From Cereibacter sphaeroides (lineage in GTDB: Bacteria; Pseudomonadota; Alphaproteobacteria; Rhodobacterales; Rhodobacteraceae), in assembly GCA_003243455.1 (NCBI GenBank), contig QFQS01000012.1, positions 1-47,064 on the forward strand: a DNA stretch of 47,064 nt, read 5' to 3'. The notes under the pieces are model-generated. The model made no database searches. It was not told where the DNA came from and saw nothing but the letters and a program-made list of their open reading frames with translations. How positions within the stretch are numbered: position 1 is the stretch's first letter; each line of letters starts with the position of its first letter. The position numbers and the translations under genes were made by a program. Positions 24,671 to 33,551 of the stretch are shown in pieces.

Positions 24671-25640
24671 ACCCTGCGGGAAGCTGGCCCCGCCCGGCCG
24701 CATCGCGTATCAGCATATCCACCCCTTCTGTAAAGAAGCGCGGGCGCACACCGGGAGAGCCCACATAGTGCCGCATGACCGAACCCGGCCGGGTCGGGCC
24801 GTCATAGACATCATAATCATGGGGCAGGGGCCGGGCGCCCGCGCCCATATGCGCGGCAATCAGGGCCCAGAGCGTCTGGTGCATCCAGTAGCGCAAGGGG
24901 TCGGTGCGGGGATCGCGCCCCAGCCGGTCCAGCGCCTCTTCCGCCACGCGCCAGTCGGCATCGCCCGGATTGCGCAGGATCATATAGCCGCCGTTCAGCC
25001 GGGCGGGCAGCGGTGGGCCGGGAACGATCTCGCGCAACAACGCCGAGGGATAGGCATAGCTGGGCTTCAGATCCTGGTTCCAGGCCAGCCGTGCGGCGGG
25101 ATCCTGCAAGAACGCCCGCAGTGCCGTCGGGTCGCCCAAGGTCAGCGTGTCGGTGTCGATTTCCAATATCATGGGTGCTGCGGCGGTTCCGTAAGTGCCC
25201 CCGATCTTCAGTCCGAAGTGATAATCCCGGCTCCAGGCGCGGATCAGCGGGAAATCGGCAAACCGCTTGTCCATCGCCGCCAGACTTTCTTCTTTAGAGA
25301 CGAACCGCGTTCCAGGTGCCATTCGCTGCCAGTCTGCGATGGTCGCGGGCGAAAGCGTGCCGTCGGAATGCACGACCAGACGCGCGCCCGGAAAGAACCG
25401 CAGCGTGCTCCAGATGGACCAGAACCCCATCGCGGCCTGTCCTTCGCCGCACATCGTGTGGAGCTCCAGTTCGGGCTCCGCAGCGGCGGCGGCAAGCGCG
25501 GGCAGGCGGCGTGCGGTCGTGTCCATCCATTCCCGTCGCAGCCGTGCTGCCTTTTCCGCCAGCCGCCTGTCGCGCGCCTCATAGAAAAGCCGGCCACGGG
25601 CCAGCACGAGATTGCGACGCAGTGATTGCAGGTAGGACAT
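24642..25640 (-). CDS. Uncharacterised protein, possible GT-A-type glycosyltransferase
   Basis: The product is 332 aa from ATG 25640 (AACAGG eight bases upstream). I do not recognise a named family. The central part resembles a GT-A fold: ARLVVHSDGTLS, DKRFADFPLIRAWSRDYHFGLKI, and PMILEIDTDTLTLGDP, where DTDT could be the DxD metal site. NGGYMILRN and HQTLWALIAAHMGA resemble the acceptor-side motifs of GT8-like enzymes. No signal peptide or membrane helix is visible, so it would act in the cytoplasm. Its location among EPS glycosyltransferases supports a transferase role, which remains an inference. Confidence 0.7.
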   Translation of the reverse strand: MSYLQSLRRNLVLARGRLFYEARDRRLAEKAARLRREWMDTTARRLPALAAAAAEPELELHTMCGEGQAAMGFWSIWSTLRFFPGARLVVHSDGTLSPATIADWQRMAPGTRFVSKEESLAAMDKRFADFPLIRAWSRDYHFGLKIGGTYGTAAAPMILEIDTDTLTLGDPTALRAFLQDPAARLAWNQDLKPSYAYPSALLREIVPGPPLPARLNGGYMILRNPGDADWRVAEEALDRLGRDPRTDPLRYWMHQTLWALIAAHMGAGARPLPHDYDVYDGPTRPGSVMRHYVGSPGVRPRFFTEGVDMLIRDAAGRGQLPAGFMPGGSSSR

Positions 25641-25900
25641 GGACGGAAACCTGTTCCTTGCGGGTGGCCGTGGCCTCATGCGGGTGGCGGGGAAGGCAAG
25701 GAAAATATTGCCGAAAGATATCTTAACGTCCCATTTTCACAATATGTCCGAGATTTATGGGACAGCCTTTCGCCGGGCACCCCTTCCCACGCAGGACCGG
25801 ACATGGAATATTGCCAGATGTCAGCGGCCCGGCGCCGCTATACCTGCATAGAACCGCCGGTTTCATGGCCACAAGTGCTGCCGTTGATCTCGAGGCCCTG

Positions 25901-26806
25901 ATGACCGCTGCCCCTGCCGTATCCGTGGTGATTCCCGCCTTCAACCGGGCCGAAACCATCCGTGCAGCGGTCGAAAGCGTGTTGCGCCAGACTTATGGGG
26001 ATTTCGAACTTCTGGTTGTCGACGACGGGTCGACCGATGCGACCATGGCGGTGCTGGCCGAGATTGATGACCCGCGGCTGCGGCCGCTTGCCAATCCGCA
26101 GAACATGGGTGTCAGCGCCGCGCGGAACACCGGGATACGCGAAGCGCATGGTGCCTGGATCGCCTTTCAGGACAGCGATGATGAGTGGTTGCCCGAAAAG
26201 CTTGCCCTGCAGATGGCGCGGATCGCTGAGATGGGGCCTAATTGCGTGGGCGGCTATTGCGGGATGACGATCGTCGGCGCCCCCATGACCGCCGGAACGG
26301 ATGCGACGACTGAACGCTATTTCCCCGATGCCTCGCTGGGTCTTCGCGAGGGCAATATCCTGGAGCGGCTGTTGCAGATCAGCCTGATCAGCACCCAGAC
26401 GCTGGTGGCAAGGCGTGACCTTCTGGAGAAGGTTGGCGGTTTCGATGAAAGCCTGCCCGCGCTCGTTGACTGGGATTGCGTGCTGCGCCTGGCGCGGCTT
26501 GGGCCTTTCGCCTTCGTCGATCAGCCCCTGGTGCGGCAGTATTTCTCGGAAAACAGCATTACCCGGTCACGCCAGAAGCGGGCCTATGCCCGTGGCCGGA
26601 TCGTCGAGAAGAACCGCGACCTGCTGGAACGCCGACCGGCGCTTCTGGCCGAACATTACCGTTTCATCTCTGGTGAAAGGCGCAGGCTTGGCGACATTCC
26701 CGGTGCCCGCGACGCGATCCGGCAGGCGTTGAAAGCGCAGCCGAGCCCCGGCCTCTGGCTGCGAGCAGTGTATCTGGGGCTGATGGCACAGGTGAAGCAG
26801 GCCTAG
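25901..26806 (+). CDS. Family 2 glycosyltransferase
   Basis: The start chosen is ATG 25901, with GAGG seven bases upstream and directly before AVSVVIPAFNRAETI; ATG 25865 would add 12 residues. The product is 301 aa. It is a complete GT2 domain: LLVVDDGSTDAT for the nucleotide base, NMGVSAARNTGIREAHG, and FQDSDDEWLPEKL with the DSDD metal motif. VGGFDESLPALVDWDCVLRLA is the acceptor region with the catalytic Asp. It is soluble, with no membrane helices, and would act on the lipid-linked repeat unit. It ends 4 bp inside the convergent next gene. Confidence 0.9.
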   Translation: MTAAPAVSVVIPAFNRAETIRAAVESVLRQTYGDFELLVVDDGSTDATMAVLAEIDDPRLRPLANPQNMGVSAARNTGIREAHGAWIAFQDSDDEWLPEKLALQMARIAEMGPNCVGGYCGMTIVGAPMTAGTDATTERYFPDASLGLREGNILERLLQISLISTQTLVARRDLLEKVGGFDESLPALVDWDCVLRLARLGPFAFVDQPLVRQYFSENSITRSRQKRAYARGRIVEKNRDLLERRPALLAEHYRFISGERRRLGDIPGARDAIRQALKAQPSPGLWLRAVYLGLMAQVKQA

Positions 26807-27723
26807 GCGCGGTTCCAGGCGCCCGACAGCCGGCGCGGATCGCCGCCCGCCACAAGCCAGGCCATCTTGCCGGCACGATAGGCGCGGATGCGGGCCAGTC
26901 CGGCAAAGGCCATCGCGCGGTTGCGCAGGCCCGAAATCCTGTCCGAGGCCAGAATCTTTGGCGCTTCGGCCAGGGCAGAAGGCGCCATGACCAGCGTCTT
27001 GGCCAGAAAGCGCAGCCGTCCGCCGCGCTGTTCCAGAGCCTCGGCATAGTCATGGCCCATGTGGCGGTCCCATTTCCGGGTCAGCTGAGCAAAGTCGCGA
27101 CGTGCGGGGTGGAAAATCACCATGTCGGGCACATAGCGGATGCGCTGGCCCATCGCCGTCGCCCGCTGGCCCCAGTCGCGGTCCTCGGAAATATCCAGGC
27201 CGCCAAAGGGGCCGACCGCCGCCAGCACCGAAGGCCGCATGGCAAGGTTGCAGGTGACGGTGAACCCCATGTCGCGGATATAGCGCTCGACCTGATAGCC
27301 GAAGATGCTCTCATAGGCCTCGACCATGCTGAGGCGTGCGGGGTCGGCGACACCCACGTGCACGTCGCCGCCAACCACGGTGACTGCAGGATCAACGAAG
27401 GCGCGCTCCACCGCCGCGAGCCAACTCTTTGAGGGCAGGCAGTCGGCATCGGTGAAGGCCAGGATATCGCCCGCGGCCGCCGCTCCGCCGAGGTTGCGCG
27501 CAGGGCCGGGGCCGGGTGTCGGTTCCCGCAGCAGACGCACGGTCGGATAGCGGTCGCAGACCGCCTGCGGCATCTCGGTCGAACCATTGTCAACCACGAT
27601 GATTTCCTCGGCCTGCCGTTCACCCGCGGCCAGCGCGGCAAGGCAGCGGTCCAGCGTCTCGGGCTGGTTCAGGTGCGGGATGACGACGGAAATACGGGGG
27701 GAAATGCGGTGCGCCTCAGCCAA
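26803..27723 (-). CDS. Family 2 glycosyltransferase
   Basis: The likely start is TTG 27723, with GGAG eight bases upstream, overlapping the upstream gene's stop by 8 bp. An ATG at 27762 would require a 47-bp overlap. The product is 306 aa. RISVVIPHLNQPETLDRCLAAL and IIVVDNGSTEMPQ form the nucleotide-binding half. GPGPARNLGGAAAAGDILAFTDADCLPSKSW holds the TDADC metal motif. FGGLDISEDRDWGQRA supplies the catalytic ED. The C-terminal 80 residues (RDFAQLTRKWDRHMGHDY and beyond) are family-typical. It is translated together with the preceding GT2. Confidence 0.9.
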   Translation of the reverse strand: MAEAHRISPRISVVIPHLNQPETLDRCLAALAAGERQAEEIIVVDNGSTEMPQAVCDRYPTVRLLREPTPGPGPARNLGGAAAAGDILAFTDADCLPSKSWLAAVERAFVDPAVTVVGGDVHVGVADPARLSMVEAYESIFGYQVERYIRDMGFTVTCNLAMRPSVLAAVGPFGGLDISEDRDWGQRATAMGQRIRYVPDMVIFHPARRDFAQLTRKWDRHMGHDYAEALEQRGGRLRFLAKTLVMAPSALAEAPKILASDRISGLRNRAMAFAGLARIRAYRAGKMAWLVAGGDPRRLSGAWNRA

Positions 27724-28672
27724 TGGCGGTTCTCCATTCCTTGCGGCGCGCCCAGATTTCATCCCAGACCCGCGCGCTTTCAGCCGCCTTGGGGCGCAGG
27801 CCTGAGCGAACGGCAAGACCAAAGGCCAGCCTTCGCGAGGCGGGGTTGGCGGCGAACAGGGCCGAGGCCAGCGGGCGCTGCCAGGCCGGGAAATGCCGTC
27901 CGATCAGGTCATGCTTGGCGCGCAGAAGTCGCACCATCTTGTCGGCCCGCACCGTCTGCGAGGCCCCGTTATAATGTATGATGACAGCCTCGGGCGTGAC
28001 GCGGGGGCGGGCGCCGATGACCTTGCGGGCGCGCAGGCACAGGTCGGCCTCCTCGCCATACATGAAGAAGGCGGGGTCGAAGCCGCCAAGCGCATCCCAG
28101 TCGGGGCGGGTCATCAGGAACAGGCAACCCGTCACGATATCGACCTCGCGCTCACTCATCCGATCCCAGCCGCCATAGGCCTCGGGGTTGAAGATCGCGC
28201 TGCCGCGGAAGATGCTGCTGAGGCCCGTGGCCCCGCAGAACAGCGACCACATGTCCATCCGGCGCCAGCAGGACGAGGCGTTCAGGCTGCCGTCGCCAAA
28301 CACCGTCCGCCCGCCCCAGATCTTCGCCTGCGGCACCCGTTTCGCAAAGGCCAGAAGCTTGTCCAGCGCCCCGTCCAGCACCACCGTGTCGGGGTTCAGA
28401 AGCAGGATGTACTCGCCTCTGGCGTGTTTCGCCGCGATGTTGTTGGCGCGGGCAAAACCATGGTTCTGGGTTTCCGCCAAAAGTGTAATGCCCGGAAATA
28501 TGCCTACAAATTCGGCGGCGATGGCCTCTGCCGAACCATCCGCCGAGGCGTTGTCCAGCACGATCAGTTCAAAGGGCGTCTTCGTCTGGGCGATCACCGA
28601 GCGCAGGCAGGCCAGCGTCATCTCGCGCGTATTGTAGCTGATGACCAGGATCGAAAGAACGGGGTGGGTCAT
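27716..28672 (-). CDS. Family 2 glycosyltransferase, WbbL/rhamnosyltransferase-like
   Basis: The product is 318 aa from ATG 28672. LSILVISYNTREMTLACLRS and LIVLDNASADGSAEAI start the GT2 domain. ETQNHGFARANNIAAKHARGEYILLLNPDTVV is the diagnostic N-x-G-F-a-x-a-x-N and LNPD motif of the WbbL group. IVTGCLFLMTRPDWDALGGFDPAFFMYGEEADLCLRA gives the acceptor motif F-M-Y-x-E-E-x-D-L. Members commonly transfer rhamnose to lipid-linked acceptors. No dTDP-rhamnose genes are in this window, so the donor sugar is uncertain. It is the first gene of a two-gene unit. Confidence 0.9.
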   Translation of the reverse strand: MTHPVLSILVISYNTREMTLACLRSVIAQTKTPFELIVLDNASADGSAEAIAAEFVGIFPGITLLAETQNHGFARANNIAAKHARGEYILLLNPDTVVLDGALDKLLAFAKRVPQAKIWGGRTVFGDGSLNASSCWRRMDMWSLFCGATGLSSIFRGSAIFNPEAYGGWDRMSEREVDIVTGCLFLMTRPDWDALGGFDPAFFMYGEEADLCLRARKVIGARPRVTPEAVIIHYNGASQTVRADKMVRLLRAKHDLIGRHFPAWQRPLASALFAANPASRRLAFGLAVRSGLRPKAAESARVWDEIWARRKEWRTAIG

Positions 28673-29176
28673 GAAAGAACGTCCAGAAAATCTTGCGGCA
28701 TCCGCCGCGGGAAAAACTGCTCCATCCCCCATGTCTTGCTACGGGAAAGACGGTCGCGCATCAAGTCCGCAAAGCCTTTTTGCCAAGCCGCCATGCTTTG
28801 GACCCGGTGCCGAATCAAATTTGCCGGACGCATGCCGCTACGTCGCTTCGGGGCCGCTTTTTCTCTCTTGAACACACATGCATGGCTGACCGTCCGTTCA
28901 ACATGGCGAGAGCATCGCTTCAAATTTGTGCATTTATTGTTCACACAATCGCGACAAACCTGCGAATAGCGCCGATGCCTAGCCGACACTGCGACGAACA
29001 CAATCTAGGGTGGTGCGCCATAATCCTGGCCACCCTTGCACGTGCTAAGGGCCGGAAACCTTGGGATTAGGCGGATTTTGGCTGTGCCGGGTGGCGGGAA
29101 TGTGTTAAGAATAAGGCGGGCCTGCTTCTGCGGGACGACCAGCCACGGTAACCCTTATTGGATAAGTGTGAAAAAA
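28673..29176. other. 504-bp divergent intergenic region
   Basis: No convincing gene lies here, although several frames are open. It separates the GT2 pair (minus strand) from a sorted-protein gene (plus strand) and must hold both promoters. The middle (28900-29000) is less GC-rich than its surroundings and contains a perfect short dyad, ATTGT-TCAC-ACAAT at 28936-28949, a plausible operator. Confidence 0.5.
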
Positions 29177-29923
29177 ATGGGAATGATTAAATCGATCACC
29201 CTCGCTGCGGGCTTCAGCCTTGCCGGGGCATTTGCCGCAGGCGCCGCGACGCTTGACTTTACGGACCTCGCCACCTTCACCGGCCCGAACGCGCTTTACG
29301 CGAACAACGCCAGCGCTTCCGGCACGATTGGCACTGGCCTGTCGAAAGTGACATGGACCGCGACGGCATCCCAGACGCCGATGAAGTACAACATGCCGGA
29401 CGGCAACGGTGTGCTGAGCGGCTATGACAATGGCTATGACGGCGCGGCGGGTTCCAAGGCTCCGCTGCAAGTTTTGTCCGGCCTGAAGCTCGATGGCGAC
29501 GGTCTGGGCATCGGCGATGACGAGATCACCATCGGCGAACGCATCACGATCACCTTCGACAAGGCGATCCGTCTGACCGGCATCTATGTGCTCGACCTCT
29601 TCCAGGGCATTCATGAAGGCCAGTTCGGTCAGGAAATCGCCTACTCGACCGGCGACTTCCTGTTCAGCCTGACCGGCACCCAGAACAAGGGGACCGGCAA
29701 CAATGCTGGCTACAAGTTTGCTGCGGTCGACAGCGGTGACTTCAACGTCACCTCGATCACCTTCCGCGCCAAAGCCACCAACGCTTTCGGCGACGACGGC
29801 AAGCGTGACTATGCTCTGGCCGCTCTCGACTTCGAGATCGCTCCGGTTCCGGTTCCGGCCGCTGGCCTGCTGCTTCTGACCGCTGTTGGCGGTCTGGCCG
29901 CAGCGCGTCGCCGCAAGGCCTGA
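29177..29923 (+). CDS. Secreted protein with VPLPA-like sorting tail
   Basis: The product is 248 aa from ATG 29177 (ATG 29183 is also possible). The signal peptide (IKSITLAAGFSLAGAFAAGAA) is followed by LDFTDLATFTG and a beta-rich body with Gly, Asn and Thr. ITITFDKAIRLTGIYVLDLF and FNVTSITFRAKAT resemble the jelly-roll-like bodies of PEP-CTERM proteins. The C-terminus APVPVPAAGLLLLTAVGGLAAARRRKA is a sorting tail in which the Leu of VPLPA is Val. The exosortase at 13928 may still accept it. It is monocistronic with a strong terminator. The role is unknown; a matrix or surface protein is inferred. Confidence 0.85.
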   Translation: MGMIKSITLAAGFSLAGAFAAGAATLDFTDLATFTGPNALYANNASASGTIGTGLSKVTWTATASQTPMKYNMPDGNGVLSGYDNGYDGAAGSKAPLQVLSGLKLDGDGLGIGDDEITIGERITITFDKAIRLTGIYVLDLFQGIHEGQFGQEIAYSTGDFLFSLTGTQNKGTGNNAGYKFAAVDSGDFNVTSITFRAKATNAFGDDGKRDYALAALDFEIAPVPVPAAGLLLLTAVGGLAAARRRKA

Positions 29924-29944
29924 TCCCCGGATCATAAGTAAGAA

Positions 29945-29974
29945 GGGCCGGGAATTTCCCGGCCCTTTTCTTTT
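29945..29974. terminator. Rho-independent terminator, probably bidirectional
   Basis: GGGCCGGGAA and TTCCCGGCCC form a near-perfect palindrome followed by TTTTCTTTT on the plus strand. On the minus strand the stem is followed by TTCTTACTT, so it may also end the BY-kinase operon arriving from the right. Confidence 0.9.
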
Positions 29975-30016
29975 GCTCTCGCCAAAGGGCCGGTTTCAGC
30001 CTGACTTGGTGAAATC

Positions 30017-30865
30017 TCAATAATAGTTGTAGCTGTGCCGCCGCTCCAGATAGCGGCATTTGTTCAGAACCACGCCCAGCACATTGGTCTGCGCCGCCAG
30101 TTCCCGCTCACAATGGTCGACCTCGTCGATCGTGGTCGTGCCTGCCGCCGCGACGATCAACACGCAGTCGACCCGGTGCATGAAGGCCATCACGTCATCG
30201 CCGACATGGGTTGGCGGCAGGTCGAATATCATCAGATCCGGTGCAAAGCGTTCTTCGATCGCGTTCAGCGCCGCCTCCGCGGTCGCCGATTGCAGAAGCT
30301 CCGCCGGGTTGCGTACCGCGCCGTGATTTGTCCCGATCGCCAGATCCAGCCCGCCGACACGCGCCAGATGCGCGGCCGGGTCTGCCTTGCCCTCGAGCGT
30401 GTTCGAGACCTGCTGCCGGATCTTCATGTCCAGCACCTTTGCAATGGATGGACGCCGCAGATCGGCCTCGATCACGATCGTCCGCAGATCGGGCTGGCGC
30501 GCCAGGCTGAAGGCCAGGTTGAGGCAGGTCATCGTCTTGCCACAGCTTGGGCCCGGCGAGGTGATCGCCAGACGCTTCCAGCCGTTCGCACGCATCTGCT
30601 GCAAAAGCCGCGTGCGGATCACGTCAAAGGCCGTGGCGGCGGGGCCGGTCATCTGGGTGACGATGCGGTTCCCGCTCAGCACCCGTGGCAGGGCCACGAA
30701 TTCCGGCAGGGCCGCCCAGTTTTCATCCTGAGTGGTGGCAGGCGTTACAGGCGCCGCGACCGCCTTGGCGGGCGGGGGGGGCGTCGTGGACGGGCCCGCC
30801 TCATCGGGGGCCTTGCCTTCGCGCGCGGCCCGAGCCTTGCTGATCGCCGACTGGATACGTTCCAT
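30017..30865 (-). CDS. CpsD/Wzc-type bacterial tyrosine kinase (BY-kinase)
   Basis: The product is 282 aa. The Walker A is of the Wzc type (SPGPSCGKTMTCLNLA, Lys at about 110), with A' as IVIEADLRRPS and Walker B as LMIFDLPP. The C-terminus ends in a short tyrosine cluster (SYNYY, residues 278-282), the usual autophosphorylation tail. The N-terminal 90 residues are a Pro/Ala-rich linker after ERIQSAISKAR, a helix typical of exosortase-locus kinases. It has no membrane segment, so it works with the separate Wzz protein encoded 16 bp upstream. Phosphorylation cycling is expected to control EPS chain length and export. Confidence 0.92.
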   Translation of the reverse strand: MERIQSAISKARAAREGKAPDEAGPSTTPPPPAKAVAAPVTPATTQDENWAALPEFVALPRVLSGNRIVTQMTGPAATAFDVIRTRLLQQMRANGWKRLAITSPGPSCGKTMTCLNLAFSLARQPDLRTIVIEADLRRPSIAKVLDMKIRQQVSNTLEGKADPAAHLARVGGLDLAIGTNHGAVRNPAELLQSATAEAALNAIEERFAPDLMIFDLPPTHVGDDVMAFMHRVDCVLIVAAAGTTTIDEVDHCERELAAQTNVLGVVLNKCRYLERRHSYNYY

Positions 30866-30881
30866 CGCCTGCCCCTAACCT

Positions 30882-32429
30882 TTACGACCAAAACCCAAGG
30901 GTCGCCCCAAGCGAGACAAGCCCTGTCTTTTCAAGAAGTTGCTTAACCAGAAGATCAAGCGGCAGATAATAGACATGCAGCGCGTAAAGCGTGGTCGGGA
31001 TGCCGACCAGGCCCACCAGAAGCGCCAGGGAAATGATCGAGCGGCGATACATCTGCTCGCGTGCGGTGCGGATATAGGGCACTGAACCAAAGGCCTGCAC
31101 ACCCAGCCGGGTGCTAAGGTCCACGGGGCGCTGGATCGAACGGTTCAGCACTTCCAACAGCAGCACCACCGCCGCGCCAAGCCCCACGCCGGCGACCACC
31201 GCACCCGCCGCGATCAACGGACGGTTCGGACTGGCAGGCGCGCCGGGAACCACGGCCTGTTCGACGACCGAGATCCGCTGGCCCTTCGACAGTGCTTCAA
31301 TCCTGTCGCCGGTCGCCGCCTGGGCCTGGGCTGCGATGGCCTGGCTGTATTGCGTCTGGATCGCCCGATAGTCGCGTTCCAGAACATCGAGCTGGATTGC
31401 ATTGGCCGGCGTGTCGTCGATCGAGATCTTGAGGCTGTCAAGTTCGGCCTGGATCTCGGACTTCTGCGTGTTCTGGAAGGCGATCTGTGAATCGAGATCG
31501 GAAAGCTGCAGTTCATAAGGGGAAAGCTGCGAGGTATCGTCGCCGGCGGCGGCAAGCTGCGCCGCAACCTGGGCTTCCAGCTGCTGGACCTGCGCCTGCA
31601 GGACCTTCACCCGCGGGTTCTGCGGCGTGTAGACGGCCAATGCGCTTTCCAGCTGGCGGCGGACATCCTGCAGTTTCTTTTCTTCGGGGCTGCGCGGTGC
31701 CTGCGCATCGGTCGCGACCTGGCCCGTACGCTCATAAAGGTCGATGAGCTTTGTGCGGCGGTCCTCTATCGAGGATAACTGGCGATCGATCTGCAACAGG
31801 CGCTCCTGCTGCGACCCCTGGCGGGCGCGGCGGTAATCTAGGCTGTCCGGCAGCGCGTCCTTGTTGGCAAGCTTGAAGGTGAGTATCTTCTGGCTCTGGC
31901 GCGCCAGGTCGTCGTTCAGCCGGCTGACCTGCTGGTCGAAAAACTCCAGCGTCTGGCCCGAGGCGGCGGTGCGCAGCGCAACGCTCTGCTGCAAAAGCTG
32001 GGTCACAATGTCGTTGGTGACATCGGCAGAAAGCTTGGCAGTGGCCGCAGCAAAGGAAACAGTGACGAAAGCGCCCTTGCGCTCGATCAGGATCCGGTTG
32101 CGCATGTCGGCCACGATCTGGTCCGGGGTCAGGCTGGTCTGCGGTCCATGGATGCCAAGCCTGCGCGACATGTCGAGAAGATTGGCGCGGGTGCTGAGTT
32201 GCTGCTGCACGATGCGCAGGGTCTCGGGGATGCGCGCCTCGACGGTCGAGGCCGCCAGATCGCCGGGGATCTGCGGGCTTTCGACCAGAAGCGTCGCCTG
32301 CGCGCGATAGACCGGGGGCAGGATATAGGCCAGCGAAATGCCAAGCGCCGAGATCGCGATGGCGATGACCGCAAAGTAATGGATGCGCCGCAGGAAGCGC
32401 GACAGATAGAATTTGAAGTCAAAATTCAT
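30882..32429 (-). CDS. Wzz-type polysaccharide chain-length determinant
   Basis: The product is 515 aa. There is an N-terminal membrane helix (about 15-37, YFAVIAIAISALGISLAYI) followed by PPVYRAQATLLVES, the Wzz domain. A long periplasmic coiled-coil part (about 150-390) is rich in Gln, Ala and Arg. The P-rich APASPNRPLIAAGAVVAGVGLGA segment leads into the second helix, as in PCP proteins. A further C-terminal hydrophobic segment (about 465-490) is unusual and resembles those of exosortase-locus members. It has no fused kinase domain; the partner kinase is the next gene. The ATG overlaps the stop of the ATPase gene by four bases (ATGA). Confidence 0.92.
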   Translation of the reverse strand: MNFDFKFYLSRFLRRIHYFAVIAIAISALGISLAYILPPVYRAQATLLVESPQIPGDLAASTVEARIPETLRIVQQQLSTRANLLDMSRRLGIHGPQTSLTPDQIVADMRNRILIERKGAFVTVSFAAATAKLSADVTNDIVTQLLQQSVALRTAASGQTLEFFDQQVSRLNDDLARQSQKILTFKLANKDALPDSLDYRRARQGSQQERLLQIDRQLSSIEDRRTKLIDLYERTGQVATDAQAPRSPEEKKLQDVRRQLESALAVYTPQNPRVKVLQAQVQQLEAQVAAQLAAAGDDTSQLSPYELQLSDLDSQIAFQNTQKSEIQAELDSLKISIDDTPANAIQLDVLERDYRAIQTQYSQAIAAQAQAATGDRIEALSKGQRISVVEQAVVPGAPASPNRPLIAAGAVVAGVGLGAAVVLLLEVLNRSIQRPVDLSTRLGVQAFGSVPYIRTAREQMYRRSIISLALLVGLVGIPTTLYALHVYYLPLDLLVKQLLEKTGLVSLGATLGFWS

Positions 32430-33322
32430 TTTACCTGTCTCTCCTGCTCGCGTGTTCCACCTCCGAAGAACACGCCGTCGTCCAGAACCCTTTGCACCGT
32501 GATGCGCATGACACGCTTGTGGTTTCCGGTAAAGGCATAGACCAGCGCCAGATCGCAGAGCTGGTTCACAAGACGGGGAATTCCGCCCGTCGCCTGATAA
32601 ATGAGCTCGCTCGCGGCCATACTGAACAGCGCGGTCTGGCTGCCGGCAACCTTCAGCCGATGCGCGATGTAGTGCCGGACCGTGGGCTCATCCATGGCCT
32701 TGAGGTGGAAATGCGCCGAGACACGCTGCGCAAACTGGGTCATGTCGGGCCGCAGGACGATGTCGCGCAGCTCGGGCTGGCCGACCAGCAAAAGCTGCAG
32801 CAGCTCGTCCTTGTTCGAGTTGATGTTGGTGAACATCCGCAATTCTTCCAGCGCCGAGCGGTTCAGGTTCTGCGCCTCGTCGAAGATCAGCAGAACCCGG
32901 CGTCCCTGGGCATATTCCTCGATCAGGCGGGTCTGGAACTGGGCGAAAAGATCGACATAAGGGGTCGCCGGATCGGCGGGCCAGCCAAGCGCCATAAGCA
33001 CCCAGCGCAAAAGCTCTCCGCGATCGCCCTGCGCGTTCGAGACGAGACCCACCTTCAGATCCTCGCCCAAAGTGCGCAGCAGATACTGTAGCAGCGTGGT
33101 CTTGCCCGCGCCGACCTCGCCCGTGATCAGCGTGATCGGCGCCTTGGTCAGAAGTCCGTATTCCAGCATCGTGTAGGTCCAGCGATGCATCGGGGACCAG
33201 AACATGAAATCGGGGTCGGGCTGCAGCGAGAACGGCCGCTCCCGCAGCCCGAAATGCTCATTGTAGATATCGAGGGAACTGCCCATACGCCCTGAAATAA
33301 GTTCGTTTACCTTAACTGCCAT
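32426..33322 (-). CDS. ExeA-like AAA ATPase of exosortase/EPS loci
   Basis: The product is 298 aa from ATG 33322 (GTG 33325 adjoins it). YNEHFGLRERPFSLQPDPDFMFWS is the characteristic N-terminus of the ExeA/GspA-like group. The Walker A ITGEVGAGKTTLLQ has its Lys at about residue 74, and the Walker B is LLIFDEAQNL. Sensor-like LLLVGQPELRDI and GGIPRLVNQLCDLAL follow. This matches the secretion ATPase regularly found in PEP-CTERM/exosortase EPS clusters. It has no peptidoglycan-binding domain. It starts the three-gene ATPase/Wzz/BY-kinase operon, coupled by ATGA to Wzz, and probably energises or regulates assembly of the export complex. Confidence 0.9.
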   Translation of the reverse strand: MAVKVNELISGRMGSSLDIYNEHFGLRERPFSLQPDPDFMFWSPMHRWTYTMLEYGLLTKAPITLITGEVGAGKTTLLQYLLRTLGEDLKVGLVSNAQGDRGELLRWVLMALGWPADPATPYVDLFAQFQTRLIEEYAQGRRVLLIFDEAQNLNRSALEELRMFTNINSNKDELLQLLLVGQPELRDIVLRPDMTQFAQRVSAHFHLKAMDEPTVRHYIAHRLKVAGSQTALFSMAASELIYQATGGIPRLVNQLCDLALVYAFTGNHKRVMRITVQRVLDDGVFFGGGTREQERQVK

Positions 33323-33513
33323 CACTTGTCACATCCCCGGTCCTGCCCGGTGGAACCAGCGCATGCGACTCTGATCATCGCAGTACCCTTTTTCAGGACG
33401 GGGGGCATCCTCCAATTACCTCGGGCCTATATGGTCGATCCCGGCCTGAAAATCAGATCCGGGACCGCTTCATGCCGTTCTCAATGACTTTTCCTGCAAG
33501 AAGATGACTATTT

Positions 33514-33539
33514 GCAGGCCCGGATAGGGCCGGGCCTGC
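33514..33539. terminator. Strong hairpin after the second beta-helix gene
   Basis: GCAGGCCCGG (33514-33523) and CCGGGCCTGC (33530-33539) are perfect 10-bp arms with a 6-nt loop, 13 bp past the stop of the minus-strand gene. No proper T-run follows on that strand (AAATAG), so it may be a processing or stability structure rather than an intrinsic terminator. Confidence 0.5.
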
Positions 33540-33551
33540 ATCTATGCGTGA

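Noticed and set aside
24001..25640. Complete transposon around the resolvase
   Set aside because: No transposase and no matching terminal inverted repeats or target duplications could be found by eye.
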